From positions 44,806-108,805 of the forward strand of contig JAEKNQ010000010.1 in assembly GCA_016464825.1 (NCBI GenBank): a stretch of DNA of 64,000 nt, given 5' to 3'. How positions within the stretch are numbered: the first letter of the stretch is position 1; every line of letters begins with the position of its first letter. Position numbers and translations under genes: made by a program. The notes under the pieces are model-generated. The model was not told where the DNA came from and ran no database searches. It was given only the letters and a program-made list of their open reading frames with translations. Below, piece by piece: positions 17,842 through 25,490 of the stretch. The DNA is from Candidatus Dormiibacter inghamiae (GTDB lineage: Bacteria; Chloroflexota; Dormibacteria; Dormibacterales; Dormibacteraceae).

Positions 17842-19203
17842 TTAGATACCCCGGGCGCCCCCAGGACCGCTCAGCGGATTGCCCTTGTCGTCGGTCGTGA
17901 TCTGAGCGAGCTGGTTCTGGACAGGGCTGCCATCGCCGGGGTAGAAGATCACGGGCGTGCCCTCGGGCGCCCAGTTGAACATCCAGACCTCGGTGTCGAA
18001 GGGCACGTGAATGCAGCCATGGCTGGCGAGGCCCTCGTTGTTCTCGGAGCCGGGGCCCCAGCAGCAGCCCTGCCAGGAGGCGTCGTGCAGGCCCTCGCCC
18101 GTATTGGTGAACCAGAGCACGTACTGAACCATCGTGTCCGGGTACCAGTAGGGAGACCCCTTCGGCCAGGGCGAGTGCATCTTCCACGGATGTGACTTGC
18201 TGAGCACCTTCATCGGGCCGATGTCGGTGGGCAGAGCCGGCCGACCGGTGGTGACCTGAGTGGAGCGGACCTCCTGGCCGTTCTCATAAGCCCACAGTTG
18301 CTGGGCGTCGTGCTGGATCATGATCGCCTTCGGGGGCAGATTGCTGAAGAGCCCGTCGTGGATCTGGCTGTTGTAGCGCTGGAGGGCGGCGGCTGCCACG
18401 GCTGCCTCATCCACGTTGCCTGAGCCAAGCTTGGCGGCGTATTTCTCGAGCTTCGAGTAAGCCGAGTTGACAGCGTTCCAGCCCTTGAAGGGGCTGGGCT
18501 TGTTCAGGTAGGCGGCTGCCGTCGCGTTGTTGCGACCCTCGGTCAGAGCGTCCTGGCCGGCCTTGTGGATGGCGTCCAGATTGCCTGCGGTCTTGCCCTT
18601 CAGATCGGCGGCCGCCGTTTGGATGGCGTCGTTCTCCTTGGCCTGGTTGGCGACCAGGGCGGCGATGTCGTTGTTGAGCGCCTGGGCGTCGGCCGACACC
18701 TTGCGGTAGTCGGTGATGGTGTGGGCGGCACCCTGCTGCTTCACCGCACCGTCCAGCCGCTGCTGCAGGGGAGTCACATCAGTCGGGTCGACGCCGATCG
18801 CCTGGCTGTTGGCCAGGGCAGCCTGGTCGGTCTTGATCTGGTTGGCAGCGTCGCTCTGAGCCGAGTCGAGCAGCTGGCGCTCACGCACAGTCAGCTGGCT
18901 GTTCAGCTGATCCGCTGTCGTGGCATTCGAGCGAAAGTAGTGAACCCGAGCCGGTGGCCAGGAGGGTGCCTGGGCGTGGTCCATACCTGAGAGTGCCCCA
19001 TCGAAGGGCCGGAGATCGGCGGCCGTGAAGCCCTGAGCCTGCGCCTGCTGGAGCGCCGCGCTCAGACGCGCGCGGTTCTGCTCATACTGGGCTTGGGCAC
19101 GATTGCTCTCGCGGTCCGCAGTAATCAAGAGGGAACCGCCGAGGGCGATGAGTGCTACCAGGTTGAGTGCGACGAGAACGTAGATTCTGGTGGTTTTTCG
19201 CAT
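17842..19203 (-). CDS. L,D-transpeptidase (YkuD) with long helical stalk
   Basis: Crosslinks peptidoglycan by 3-3 linkages or anchors proteins, outside the membrane. The 453-residue chain starts MRKTTRIYV with one membrane helix (about 8-28). A long Ala/Gln/Asn-rich helical stalk follows (about 35-290). The C-terminal YkuD domain has the catalytic SHGCIHVP motif (Cys397), preceded by HDASWQGCCWG. A longer frame opens at 19278, but the extra 25 residues do not look like a signal and would crowd the promoter shared with rplY. It converges on the mutase operon, with a weak CGCCGG/CCGGCG hairpin (17803-17820) between them. Confidence 0.88.
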   Translation of the reverse strand: MRKTTRIYVLVALNLVALIALGGSLLITADRESNRAQAQYEQNRARLSAALQQAQAQGFTAADLRPFDGALSGMDHAQAPSWPPARVHYFRSNATTADQLNSQLTVRERQLLDSAQSDAANQIKTDQAALANSQAIGVDPTDVTPLQQRLDGAVKQQGAAHTITDYRKVSADAQALNNDIAALVANQAKENDAIQTAAADLKGKTAGNLDAIHKAGQDALTEGRNNATAAAYLNKPSPFKGWNAVNSAYSKLEKYAAKLGSGNVDEAAVAAAALQRYNSQIHDGLFSNLPPKAIMIQHDAQQLWAYENGQEVRSTQVTTGRPALPTDIGPMKVLSKSHPWKMHSPWPKGSPYWYPDTMVQYVLWFTNTGEGLHDASWQGCCWGPGSENNEGLASHGCIHVPFDTEVWMFNWAPEGTPVIFYPGDGSPVQNQLAQITTDDKGNPLSGPGGARGI

Positions 19204-19301
19204 TGAGTTGCTAAACTTGAACGCGCGGAAACAGCGTTTTGTTTCACGCAGTGCAGATGATACTAGCGTCAGCTGCAAGGCGGCTTACTTTTGGAGATCG
19301 T

Positions 19302-19961
19302 ATGCAACTGAATGCCAACAAGCGGGACAGCCTGGGCAAAGCCAGCCGCAAGCTCCGCCATCAGGGCCTGCTGCCCGCCGTCCTTTACGGCCACCACACC
19401 AAGGCGTTCAACCTGCAGCTCGACGCGCGGGAGTTCGGCAGGGTCTTCGCCAGGGTGGGCCGAACTTCGTTGATCGACCTGGTGATCGACGACGGGCGAC
19501 CGCACAAGGTCCTGGTCAAGGAGATCCAGCATTCGCCTCGCTGGCACCACGTTGTCCACGTGGATTTTCACCAGGTGAGCCTGCGGGAGAAGCTGCAGGT
19601 GGAGGTGCCGGTTACAGTCAGCGGTCTCCCGGCTCCGGTCGATGCCGGCGACGCCGACGTCCTTCACGTGCTTCACAACCTCAAGGTCGAGTGCCTGCCC
19701 ACTGACATCCCGGACGTCGTCGACGTGGATATCTCGGGCTTGAAGGAGATCGACGAGGGCATCCGAGTGGGCGACCTGCGGCTCCCGCCGGGAGTAAGCG
19801 TCGTCGACGATCCCGAGGAGATGGTGGTCAAGCTGACGGCGCGCCGCGACATGGTCGCCGAGCTGGCCGCCGAAGAAGCCGCGGAAGGCCAGGCCGAAGA
19901 GCCGGCCGAGGCTGGCGAGGAGGAGGCGGCCGAAGAGCACTCTGCGGAAGGGGCCGAATAG
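19302..19961 (+). CDS. rplY: 50S ribosomal protein L25/general stress protein Ctc
   Basis: Binds 5S rRNA in the large subunit. The 219-residue protein has the L25 domain (residues 1-92, starting MQLNANKRDSLGKASRKLR) and the TL5/Ctc C-terminal beta domain (93-180, with LPTDIPDVVDVDISGL). A Glu/Ala-rich acidic tail of about 35 residues follows, common in the long Ctc form. The ATG at 19302 has GGAGA 6 nt upstream; an earlier in-frame start at 19239 lacks homology. It is divergent from the L,D-transpeptidase and is followed directly by an MscS-like frame. Confidence 0.93.
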   Translation: MQLNANKRDSLGKASRKLRHQGLLPAVLYGHHTKAFNLQLDAREFGRVFARVGRTSLIDLVIDDGRPHKVLVKEIQHSPRWHHVVHVDFHQVSLREKLQVEVPVTVSGLPAPVDAGDADVLHVLHNLKVECLPTDIPDVVDVDISGLKEIDEGIRVGDLRLPPGVSVVDDPEEMVVKLTARRDMVAELAAEEAAEGQAEEPAEAGEEEAAEEHSAEGAE

Positions 19962-20083
19962 TCCTCTCGGGCTTCAGGCCGATCGGTCCGGCACCGGCGG
20001 TCCTCACCCCTGACTGGTACCTGAACTCGCAGGCGCTGGCGCCGGTCCGGCAGGTCATCTCAGGTCTGCTGGTCCTAGCCCTC

Positions 20084-20560
20084 GTGTACCTGCTGGCGCT
20101 GCTCATCCGGCGCGTCCTGCGCCGCGCCCTGGCCCGCCGTCACATCAGGCCGGACATGGCGCTGCTCACCGAGCGCGTCGTCTACGCGGGGCTGATCGGG
20201 CTGGGTGTGTTCGAGTTCATCTCCCTCTCCCTGGGCAATGCTGCCGCGGGCCTGACCGGGCTGTTGGTCGCGGCCTTCGTGACCAGCTTGGGCCTGCAGG
20301 ACATCTTCAAGAGCTATGTCGCCGGCTTCTACGTACTGCTGGAGCGGAACGTCAGGGTCGGCGAGCTGCTGGAGACCGGTGGGGCGACCGGCCGGGTGGA
20401 GGAGGTGCGCATGCGCACCACCTACCTGCGAGGCGAGGACGGCGCGCTCATAGTGATTCCCAACATCTCGCTCTTCAGCAACACGCTGACCGTGCGGCAG
20501 GCGCCTCCCGATTGGGCCAGCCCGAAGGCCGAACCGGAGCCTGACGTCCCAGCCGGCTAG
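20084..20560 (+). CDS. MscS-family small-conductance mechanosensitive channel (start uncertain)
   Basis: Membrane channel of the MscS fold. It shows a pore-helix-like segment (LLVAAFVTSLGLQDIFKSYVAG) and the beta domain (VGELLETGGATGRVEEV, then TTYLRGEDGALIVIPN and SLFSN). The GTG at 20084 gives 158 residues but falls inside a hydrophobic helix (VISGLLVLALVYLLALLIRR). The frame is open back to the rplY stop without any ATG, GTG or TTG, so a non-standard start (ATA at 19958 overlapping the rplY stop, or CTG at 20021) is possible. The TAG stop belongs to repeat element B2. Confidence 0.75.
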   Translation: MYLLALLIRRVLRRALARRHIRPDMALLTERVVYAGLIGLGVFEFISLSLGNAAAGLTGLLVAAFVTSLGLQDIFKSYVAGFYVLLERNVRVGELLETGGATGRVEEVRMRTTYLRGEDGALIVIPNISLFSNTLTVRQAPPDWASPKAEPEPDVPAG

Positions 20561-20771
20561 TGTCCCGTGCCAGAAATTCGTTGGCATATTGCGGCTCCGG
20601 ACATCGATGCCGGCGTCATGGGGCCGGCCCGTCGTCGCACGCCCCGCCGCGGGGCCCCCGGCCGGAAGTGCGCTCCTCCTGGTGCCACCCATTTCCTGGC
20701 CTTGATGCCCGGACCGGCCTCCGGGCGGCTGCCACAATCTACTCAACGAATCTCTGACGCAGGGACACTCG
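20557..20771. mobile_element. Repeat family B, copy B2 (MITE-like, about 215 bp)
   Basis: The left end (CTAGTGTCCCGTGCCAGA, then ATTCGTTG) and the right end (CAACGAAT, then CTGACGCAGGGACACTCG) are imperfect inverted repeats of about 28 bp, with weaker similarity to about 45 bp. There is no open frame of note inside. The left TAG is the stop codon of the mechanosensitive channel gene. Truncated copies lie at 6817 and 25459. The TA-bounded termini fit an IS630/Tc1-like non-autonomous element, by inference. Confidence 0.6.
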
Positions 20772-20774
20772 CTG

Positions 20775-21392
20775 CTATTCGAACGCAGCCAGCACTATCC
20801 GGCCGAGGCTCGACAGCTGCTCAGGGCGGAGGTCACTCTCCTCAGCGAGCAAACGCCGGATTTCCGCAGCCGCCAGTTCCCTGTGCACACCGGCGCCGTA
20901 TTGCCCGGCCAATGAGCGAAGGTGAAAGGTGTGGTCGGGCCGGCCGTCGTTTGCATCGGGCGGCTCGACTGAGTCAAGGCGCACGAAGCGGCTCCAATTC
21001 TCCACCTCCTTGGCGCCCGTCTCGGCTGCGTCGGAAAGGTGCATGACGTTGACGCCGCCGCCGATGCCGTAGCGCTCTCGTAGCGAGCCCGGCCGGGCTT
21101 TGGGCACCTGCGTTTCGCCCAGGTCGTGACGCATTTGGACCAGAGCCTCCGGCTCCGCTTCGAGGCGGCCGACGAGGACCGGCAGCGCTGTCATGAACTG
21201 GATCAGCCAGGAGAAGAATGGGCGGTCGGCCAGGAAGTCGTAGTGGCTCTCGACCAACTCCCTCGGCGGTTGAAACCAGGTCAGCCCTTGGAGCTTCCAG
21301 TCCCGCTCGCTGGCGAGCCACTCCCAGAGAGCTGCGCGCGCTGCCAGACGATGCGCGGAGTCCGGTTTGAAGATGACAAGCGCTTCAGACAC
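20775..21392 (-). CDS. ndk: Nucleoside diphosphate kinase with C-terminal extension
   Basis: Transfers the gamma phosphate between nucleoside triphosphates and diphosphates through a phosphohistidine. Family features are LVIFKPD near the start, RPGSLRERYG, and NVMHLSDAAETGAKEV with catalytic His118. The NDK fold ends near residue 135, yet the protein runs to 205; the extra 70 residues (charged, ending in SSLGRIVLAAFE) are not recognised. Spacing in the middle (WFQPPRELVESHYDFLADRPFF) is also unusual. It starts with GTG 8 nt after a minus-strand TAGCAT box. Its stop lies 4 bp from element B2. Confidence 0.85.
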   Translation of the reverse strand: MSEALVIFKPDSAHRLAARAALWEWLASERDWKLQGLTWFQPPRELVESHYDFLADRPFFSWLIQFMTALPVLVGRLEAEPEALVQMRHDLGETQVPKARPGSLRERYGIGGGVNVMHLSDAAETGAKEVENWSRFVRLDSVEPPDANDGRPDHTFHLRSLAGQYGAGVHRELAAAEIRRLLAEESDLRPEQLSSLGRIVLAAFE

Positions 21393-21505
21393 GGCTGACC
21401 ATGCTAGAGAATGATTGCCATGGGAGAGCTCGCCCGCGTACGAGCCGACCGGCTCAGCGGGGAAGATCCGACCTGCCGGCGGCGGCGGAGGGGGAGGCAG
21501 GGCTG

Positions 21506-21574
21506 ATGGCGTCGACTGTCACTGTGCGAGGAGAGGGGATGGCCCGGGGGCGGCCTGACCGCTACTCGCCGTGA
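21506..21574 (+). pseudogene. Frame-displaced N-terminus of the SIMPL protein
   Basis: An ATG with a good GGGAGG-type ribosome site opens a 22-residue frame reading MASTVTVRGEGMARGRPDRY, the typical first strand of SIMPL (DUF541) proteins, then stops at TGA 21572-21574. The rest of the domain continues in another frame from GTG 21571, whose codon overlaps that stop. Either a frameshift has split the gene, translation is coupled or recoded, or the base call is wrong. Confidence 0.55.
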
Positions 21575-22140
21575 CCCGCCTCGAGGGGCCGCCCGACGCC
21601 GCCCTGGACCAGGTGGCAAGGCGAAGCGCAGCTCTGGAGGAGGCGTTCACGGCTGCGGGCCTTACGGCGGCGGACTGGTCGAGTTCGGGCGTCTCCGTGC
21701 GGCCGGAGAGCGAGTGGGACGCTCAACGCCAGGAGCATCGCCACCGCGGTCACCGGGCCATAGTGCAGGTCATGGTCGCCCACCACGACCCCAAACTCGC
21801 CTCACGTCTGGTGAGGGAGGCAGTCCAGCAGGCTGGGGCAGAGGTCGTCGGACCAAGCTGGACACTGTCCTCCAGCCATCCAGCACGGGCGCAAGCCTGC
21901 GCCGAGGCGGCCCGCGACGCTCACCGGCGGGCGGTCGCCTACGCCGGGGCTCTGGGCCTGCGAGTGGGAGCCGTGGCCGAGGTGAGCGAGGCTGCCCTGC
22001 GCCCCGCTCCGCCGCCGCAGCCTCGGGCGATGATGCGGACGGCGGCGGTGTCCGACTCCGCCCCGGAGCTGAACCTCGACCCCGGCGACGCGGACATCAC
22101 CGCGATCGTCCAGGTCACCTTCGACCTCGAGCCCGCCTGA
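21571..22140 (+). CDS. SIMPL (DUF541) domain protein, body
   Basis: A 189-residue SIMPL-domain protein lacking the normal first strand, which is found in another frame just upstream (21506-21574). Visible elements are LDQVARRSAALEEAFTAAGL, WSSSGVSVRPE, VQVMVAHHDPKLASRLV, and the Ala/Arg-rich helix ending VAYAGALGLRVGAV. SIMPL proteins have no settled general function; most are periplasmic or envelope-associated, but no signal peptide is seen here. It starts at GTG overlapping the upstream TGA. It lies between ndk and rarA, which run the other way. Confidence 0.75.
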   Translation: MTRLEGPPDAALDQVARRSAALEEAFTAAGLTAADWSSSGVSVRPESEWDAQRQEHRHRGHRAIVQVMVAHHDPKLASRLVREAVQQAGAEVVGPSWTLSSSHPARAQACAEAARDAHRRAVAYAGALGLRVGAVAEVSEAALRPAPPPQPRAMMRTAAVSDSAPELNLDPGDADITAIVQVTFDLEPA

Positions 22141-22192
22141 GGCACGAAGGCAATCCGATACCGCCGCGCCAGCGCCAGCCAGCCACTCGATC

Positions 22193-23473
22193 TCAGCCAG
22201 GTCTTGGCAGGTCCCGGGGAGTCGGTTCGTAGAACTGCTGGCCTCTGAGTGTGTCAGGCAGATGCTGCTGTTTGGCTTTCCCGCCCTCGAAATCGTGCGC
22301 ATAGAGATACCCCGCCCCGTAGCCAAGCTCTCGCATGAGCGAGGTGGTGGCGTTGCGCAGGTGCAGCGGGACCGGCAGGTTTCCGTGCTCCTGCACTGAC
22401 TGGCGGGCGGCGCCATAGGCGCGATAGGCGGAATTGGACTTGGGGGCGAGGGCCAGATATATGGCTGCCTCGGACAGCGGCAGCACCGCTTCAGGCATCC
22501 CCACCAGGTGCGCGGCCTGCTGAGCCGCGACCGCCAGCGGCAGCGCCGGGGGGTCGGCCAGGCCCACATCCTCGGCGGCCGAGAGGACCAGCCGGCGGGC
22601 TACGAAGTTCACCTCCTCGCCGGCCTCCAGCATCCGGGCCAGCCAGTAGACGGCTGCGTCGGCGTCGCTGCCGCGGATGCTCTTGATCAGCGCCGACGCT
22701 ATGTCGTAGTGCATGTCGCCCGCCCGGTCATAGAGAAGATGCGGTTCCTGCAGCGCCTGCTCGACTTGAGACACCTCGACCCGGCGGCCCCGAGCCAGCG
22801 CATGAGCCGCCTCGAGCGCGTTCAGCGCCACGCGCGCGTCCCCCCGGCTGAGCTCCAGGAGCGCGTTCTCGGCATCGTTCGCCAACTCAGCCCTCAGCTC
22901 CACCACGCCGCGCTTCACGATCGCCGCCAGGTCCGCCCGGTCAAGCGGTTCTAGCCGAAAGACGCGGCTGCGGGAGAGGAGAGGTGAGTTGACTTCGAAG
23001 GAAGGGTTCTCGGTGGTGGCGCCGATCAGGGTCACGGTGCCGTCCTCCACCGCGGGCAGGATGGCGTCCTGCTGGGCCTTGTTGAACCTGTGCAGCTCAT
23101 CGATGAAGAGCAGGCTCCGACGGCCCAGGCGGCGAACTTCTGCCGCCTGGGCGAGCGCCTTGCGCAGGTCGGCCACTCCTGACGTGACGGCGCTGACGCT
23201 GAGGAGGTGGGCGCCGGTCGCCTCGGCCAGGATCCTGGCCAGCGTTGTCTTGCCCGACCCGGGCGGTCCCCAGAGGACCAGGCTCGGCAACCGGCCGGAG
23301 CCCGCCAGCTCGCTCAGCGTCCTGACCACCTCCTCCTGACCCTGGAGTTCCGAGAATCTCCGCGGCCGCAGCCGGCTGGCCAGCGGCGCGTCCGCCTGGC
23401 GGCCAGGCTCGGCTGCGGGCCCTTCGCCGCCTGGCGGGGCCGGGTCGCTGAACAGCTCCCCCTGCTCTCTCAT
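22193..23473 (-). CDS. rarA: RarA/MgsA replication-associated AAA+ ATPase
   Basis: Acts at stalled replication forks. The 426-residue protein starts MREQGELFSD and has the RarA lead-in PLASRLRPRRFSELQGQEE. Walker A GPPGSGKTT is near residue 75, Walker B is LLFIDELHR, and sensor 1 is IGATTENPSF. The C-terminal tetramerisation domain contains DADAAVYWLARMLEAGE and ends near QQFYEPTPRD. A longer frame starts at 23515, but the ATG at 23473 has a TATCGT box exactly 7 nt upstream, as in other leaderless genes here, and matches family length. Confidence 0.93.
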   Translation of the reverse strand: MREQGELFSDPAPPGGEGPAAEPGRQADAPLASRLRPRRFSELQGQEEVVRTLSELAGSGRLPSLVLWGPPGSGKTTLARILAEATGAHLLSVSAVTSGVADLRKALAQAAEVRRLGRRSLLFIDELHRFNKAQQDAILPAVEDGTVTLIGATTENPSFEVNSPLLSRSRVFRLEPLDRADLAAIVKRGVVELRAELANDAENALLELSRGDARVALNALEAAHALARGRRVEVSQVEQALQEPHLLYDRAGDMHYDIASALIKSIRGSDADAAVYWLARMLEAGEEVNFVARRLVLSAAEDVGLADPPALPLAVAAQQAAHLVGMPEAVLPLSEAAIYLALAPKSNSAYRAYGAARQSVQEHGNLPVPLHLRNATTSLMRELGYGAGYLYAHDFEGGKAKQQHLPDTLRGQQFYEPTPRDLPRPG

Positions 23474-23531
23474 GGCGAGAACGATAGTCGCCCGCTCTGA
23501 GGCAATGAGTTGCAACTAGGCTTAGGGTGCC

Positions 23532-24161
23532 TTGACTCGCATCTACCTGATCCGCCACGCCACTGTGGAGAACCCCCGCAACCTGCTGTACGGACACCTC
23601 GACAACTTCCGGCTCAGTCCCAGGGGCCGCGAGGAAGCAGCGGCGCTCGGGCGGCGACTCAGCCAGAGCGGCTTGAGGCGCATCGTCCACAGTCCGCTGG
23701 AGCGCGCCCAGGAGACTGCTGACCTGATAGCCTCGCAGCTCCCCGCGCCACCTGAGGTGATTGCCGACCCAGAGCTGCGCGAGGCGGAGTTCAGTCGCTA
23801 CCTGCAGGGGGTGCCCTACTGGCAGATCCCCGTGCGGCGGCCGCTCTGGTTCGTCCATAAGGCCCGGCGCGGGCTGCTGCCGGGCGATGAGAGCTATCGG
23901 GTGATGGGCGGCCGGGTGCTCCAGGTCATGCAGCGCGTCGCCGCTGAGCATCCTGCTGAGGTCTCGGCGCTGATCAGCCATGCCGATCCCCTCCAGGCCG
24001 CCTGGATCCTGCTGGAAGGTCGCCCTCAGAACGAGCGCGAGATGCATCGCAAGATGGTCGACCGAGCCGGTGTGCTGGAGGTGGATGTCGTGGCGGGCGA
24101 GGTGCTGGCAGTCAACTACGTGCCGCCACCGAGCGCGACGGCCGTGGCGCCGGCGGCATAG
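23532..24161 (+). CDS. Histidine phosphatase superfamily (phosphoglycerate mutase-like)
   Basis: A 209-residue phosphatase or mutase using a phosphohistidine. It shows LIRHATVENP (catalytic His near residue 8), the second Arg in VHSPLERAQETADLI, an acid/base Glu in LREAEFSRY, and ALISHADPL for the second His. The substrate is unknown; the family ranges from alpha-ribazole phosphatase to general sugar phosphatases. It starts at TTG with a TAGGCT box 9 nt upstream. Its stop lies 10 bp before repeat element A2. Confidence 0.85.
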   Translation: MTRIYLIRHATVENPRNLLYGHLDNFRLSPRGREEAAALGRRLSQSGLRRIVHSPLERAQETADLIASQLPAPPEVIADPELREAEFSRYLQGVPYWQIPVRRPLWFVHKARRGLLPGDESYRVMGGRVLQVMQRVAAEHPAEVSALISHADPLQAAWILLEGRPQNEREMHRKMVDRAGVLEVDVVAGEVLAVNYVPPPSATAVAPAA

Positions 24162-24171
24162 CCGGGACTGG

Positions 24172-24229
24172 AGAGGTGCGGCCGAAAAGCCCGTCCGGAT
24201 CTCGGCCGGGTTCCCGGCCGGACCTCTAG
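24172..24229. mobile_element. Repeat family A, copy A2 (58 bp)
   Basis: The left arm AGAGGTGCGGCCG (24172-24184) plus AAAAGCCCGTC is shared with A1. The right arm CGGCCGGACCTCTAG (24215-24229) differs from A1 by one base. The interior of A1 is missing. The final G of CTAG is the first base of the GTG start of the GH1 gene. Confidence 0.6.
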
Positions 24230-25461
24230 TGGAGAGAGGGTTTCCGGAAGGTTTTCTCTGGGGCTGCGCCACTGCCGCCCACCAGGTCGAGGGCGGCAAC
24301 CACAACAACGACTGGTGGGAGTTTGAGCAGCGCGGCGGCATTCGAACCGGTGACTCCTCCGATCCCGCCTGCGATCACTACCACCGCTTCGCCGGCGACT
24401 TCCGGCAGCTCCGCCAACTGGGTCAGAACGCCCACCGCCTCTCGATCGAGTGGTCGCGAGTGGAGCCGGCGCCAGGTGAGTTCGACCTGAGCCAGCTGCG
24501 CCACTACCGCGATGTGCTGAGCGAGCTGAGAGAGCAGGGCCTGAGCCCCATGGTCACCCTTCACCACTTCACCTCGCCCCTCTGGTTCACGTGCCGCGGA
24601 GGCTGGGCGGCAGCCGGTTCACCGGCCGCCTGGCTGCCCTTCGTGCGGCGGGTGGCGGAGGAGCTGGGCCACCTGGTCTCGTTCTGGTGCACTCTCAACG
24701 AGCCCCTCATCTACGCCTACATGGGCTGGCTGGACGGCGAGTTTCCGCCCGGCCGCCGCGGCGACTGGCGGGGAACCTTTCGGGTCCTGGCCAACCTGCG
24801 CCGGGCCCACGAGGAGGCTTACCGGGCTCTGCACAGAATCACGCCCCAGGTGCCGGTGGGCATCGCCAACCATCGCTGGCCACTCCTGCCGCACAACCCG
24901 AAGCGCAGGCTCGACCGGCTGGCAGCCCGCGTGGGCGACCGGCTGATGACTAGCTGGCCGGTCGGCCGGGGTCGCCTTCAGCGCGTGGTGGAAGCGCCTA
25001 GCGATTTTCTGGGCGTGAACCACTACAGCCGCGAATTGGTGCGCTTCACACTGCGCCGCACGGGCCAGGGCTTCGTCGACCGCAGCGTGCCTCCCGGCCT
25101 GCCGCTTTCCGATTTCGGCTGGGCGGTCGAACCTGACTGGCTGCGGGAGGCGTTGCTGGAACTGAAGCCGCTGGGCAAGCCCGTCTACATAACCGAGAAC
25201 GGCATCGCGAGCGTCAATGATGAGCCGCGGCAGTCCTTCCTGCCCGCGTCTCTGGCCAAGGCCTGGGAGGCGATTCAGGCCGGTGTCGATCTGCGTGGCT
25301 ACTTTCACTGGACTTCGTTGGACAACTTCGAGTGGGCGCGGGGCTATTCGATGCGCTTCGGCCTGATCGGCGTGGACCCCGAGACCCAGGTGCGGACTGT
25401 CAAGCCCTCCGCTGAACTCTACGCGCGCATCGCCAGGGCGAACGCCCTGCCGGATGATTAG
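24229..25461 (+). CDS. Glycoside hydrolase family 1 (beta-glucosidase type)
   Basis: Retaining beta-glycosidase, cytoplasmic (no signal peptide). The 410-residue barrel starts VERGFPEGFLWGCATAAHQ. Glu158 in CTLNEPLIY is the acid/base and Glu323 in YITENGIAS is the nucleophile; the C-terminal NFEWARGYSMRFGL lines the substrate pocket. It is somewhat shorter than the usual 440-450. The GTG at 24229 uses the last base of repeat A2, and the TAG stop is part of repeat B3, so the gene is bracketed by two unrelated repeats. The frame is open upstream through A2, so the start is the least certain part. Confidence 0.9.
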   Translation: MERGFPEGFLWGCATAAHQVEGGNHNNDWWEFEQRGGIRTGDSSDPACDHYHRFAGDFRQLRQLGQNAHRLSIEWSRVEPAPGEFDLSQLRHYRDVLSELREQGLSPMVTLHHFTSPLWFTCRGGWAAAGSPAAWLPFVRRVAEELGHLVSFWCTLNEPLIYAYMGWLDGEFPPGRRGDWRGTFRVLANLRRAHEEAYRALHRITPQVPVGIANHRWPLLPHNPKRRLDRLAARVGDRLMTSWPVGRGRLQRVVEAPSDFLGVNHYSRELVRFTLRRTGQGFVDRSVPPGLPLSDFGWAVEPDWLREALLELKPLGKPVYITENGIASVNDEPRQSFLPASLAKAWEAIQAGVDLRGYFHWTSLDNFEWARGYSMRFGLIGVDPETQVRTVKPSAELYARIARANALPDD

Positions 25462-25484
25462 TGTCCCGCGCCAGAGGACACTAG
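25459..25484. repeat. Repeat family B, copy B3 (short derivative)
   Basis: TAGTGTCCCGCGCCAGA matches the left end of B2 at 16 of 17 bases and runs straight into GGACACTAG, the right end. It forms an 8-bp inverted repeat flanked by TA. Its first TAG is the GH1 stop codon. Confidence 0.6.
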
Positions 25485-25490
25485 CTGCCG

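Noticed and set aside
21562..21786. Minus-strand frame opposite the SIMPL gene
   Set aside because: Low-complexity antisense sequence; the plus strand shows clear SIMPL family segments.
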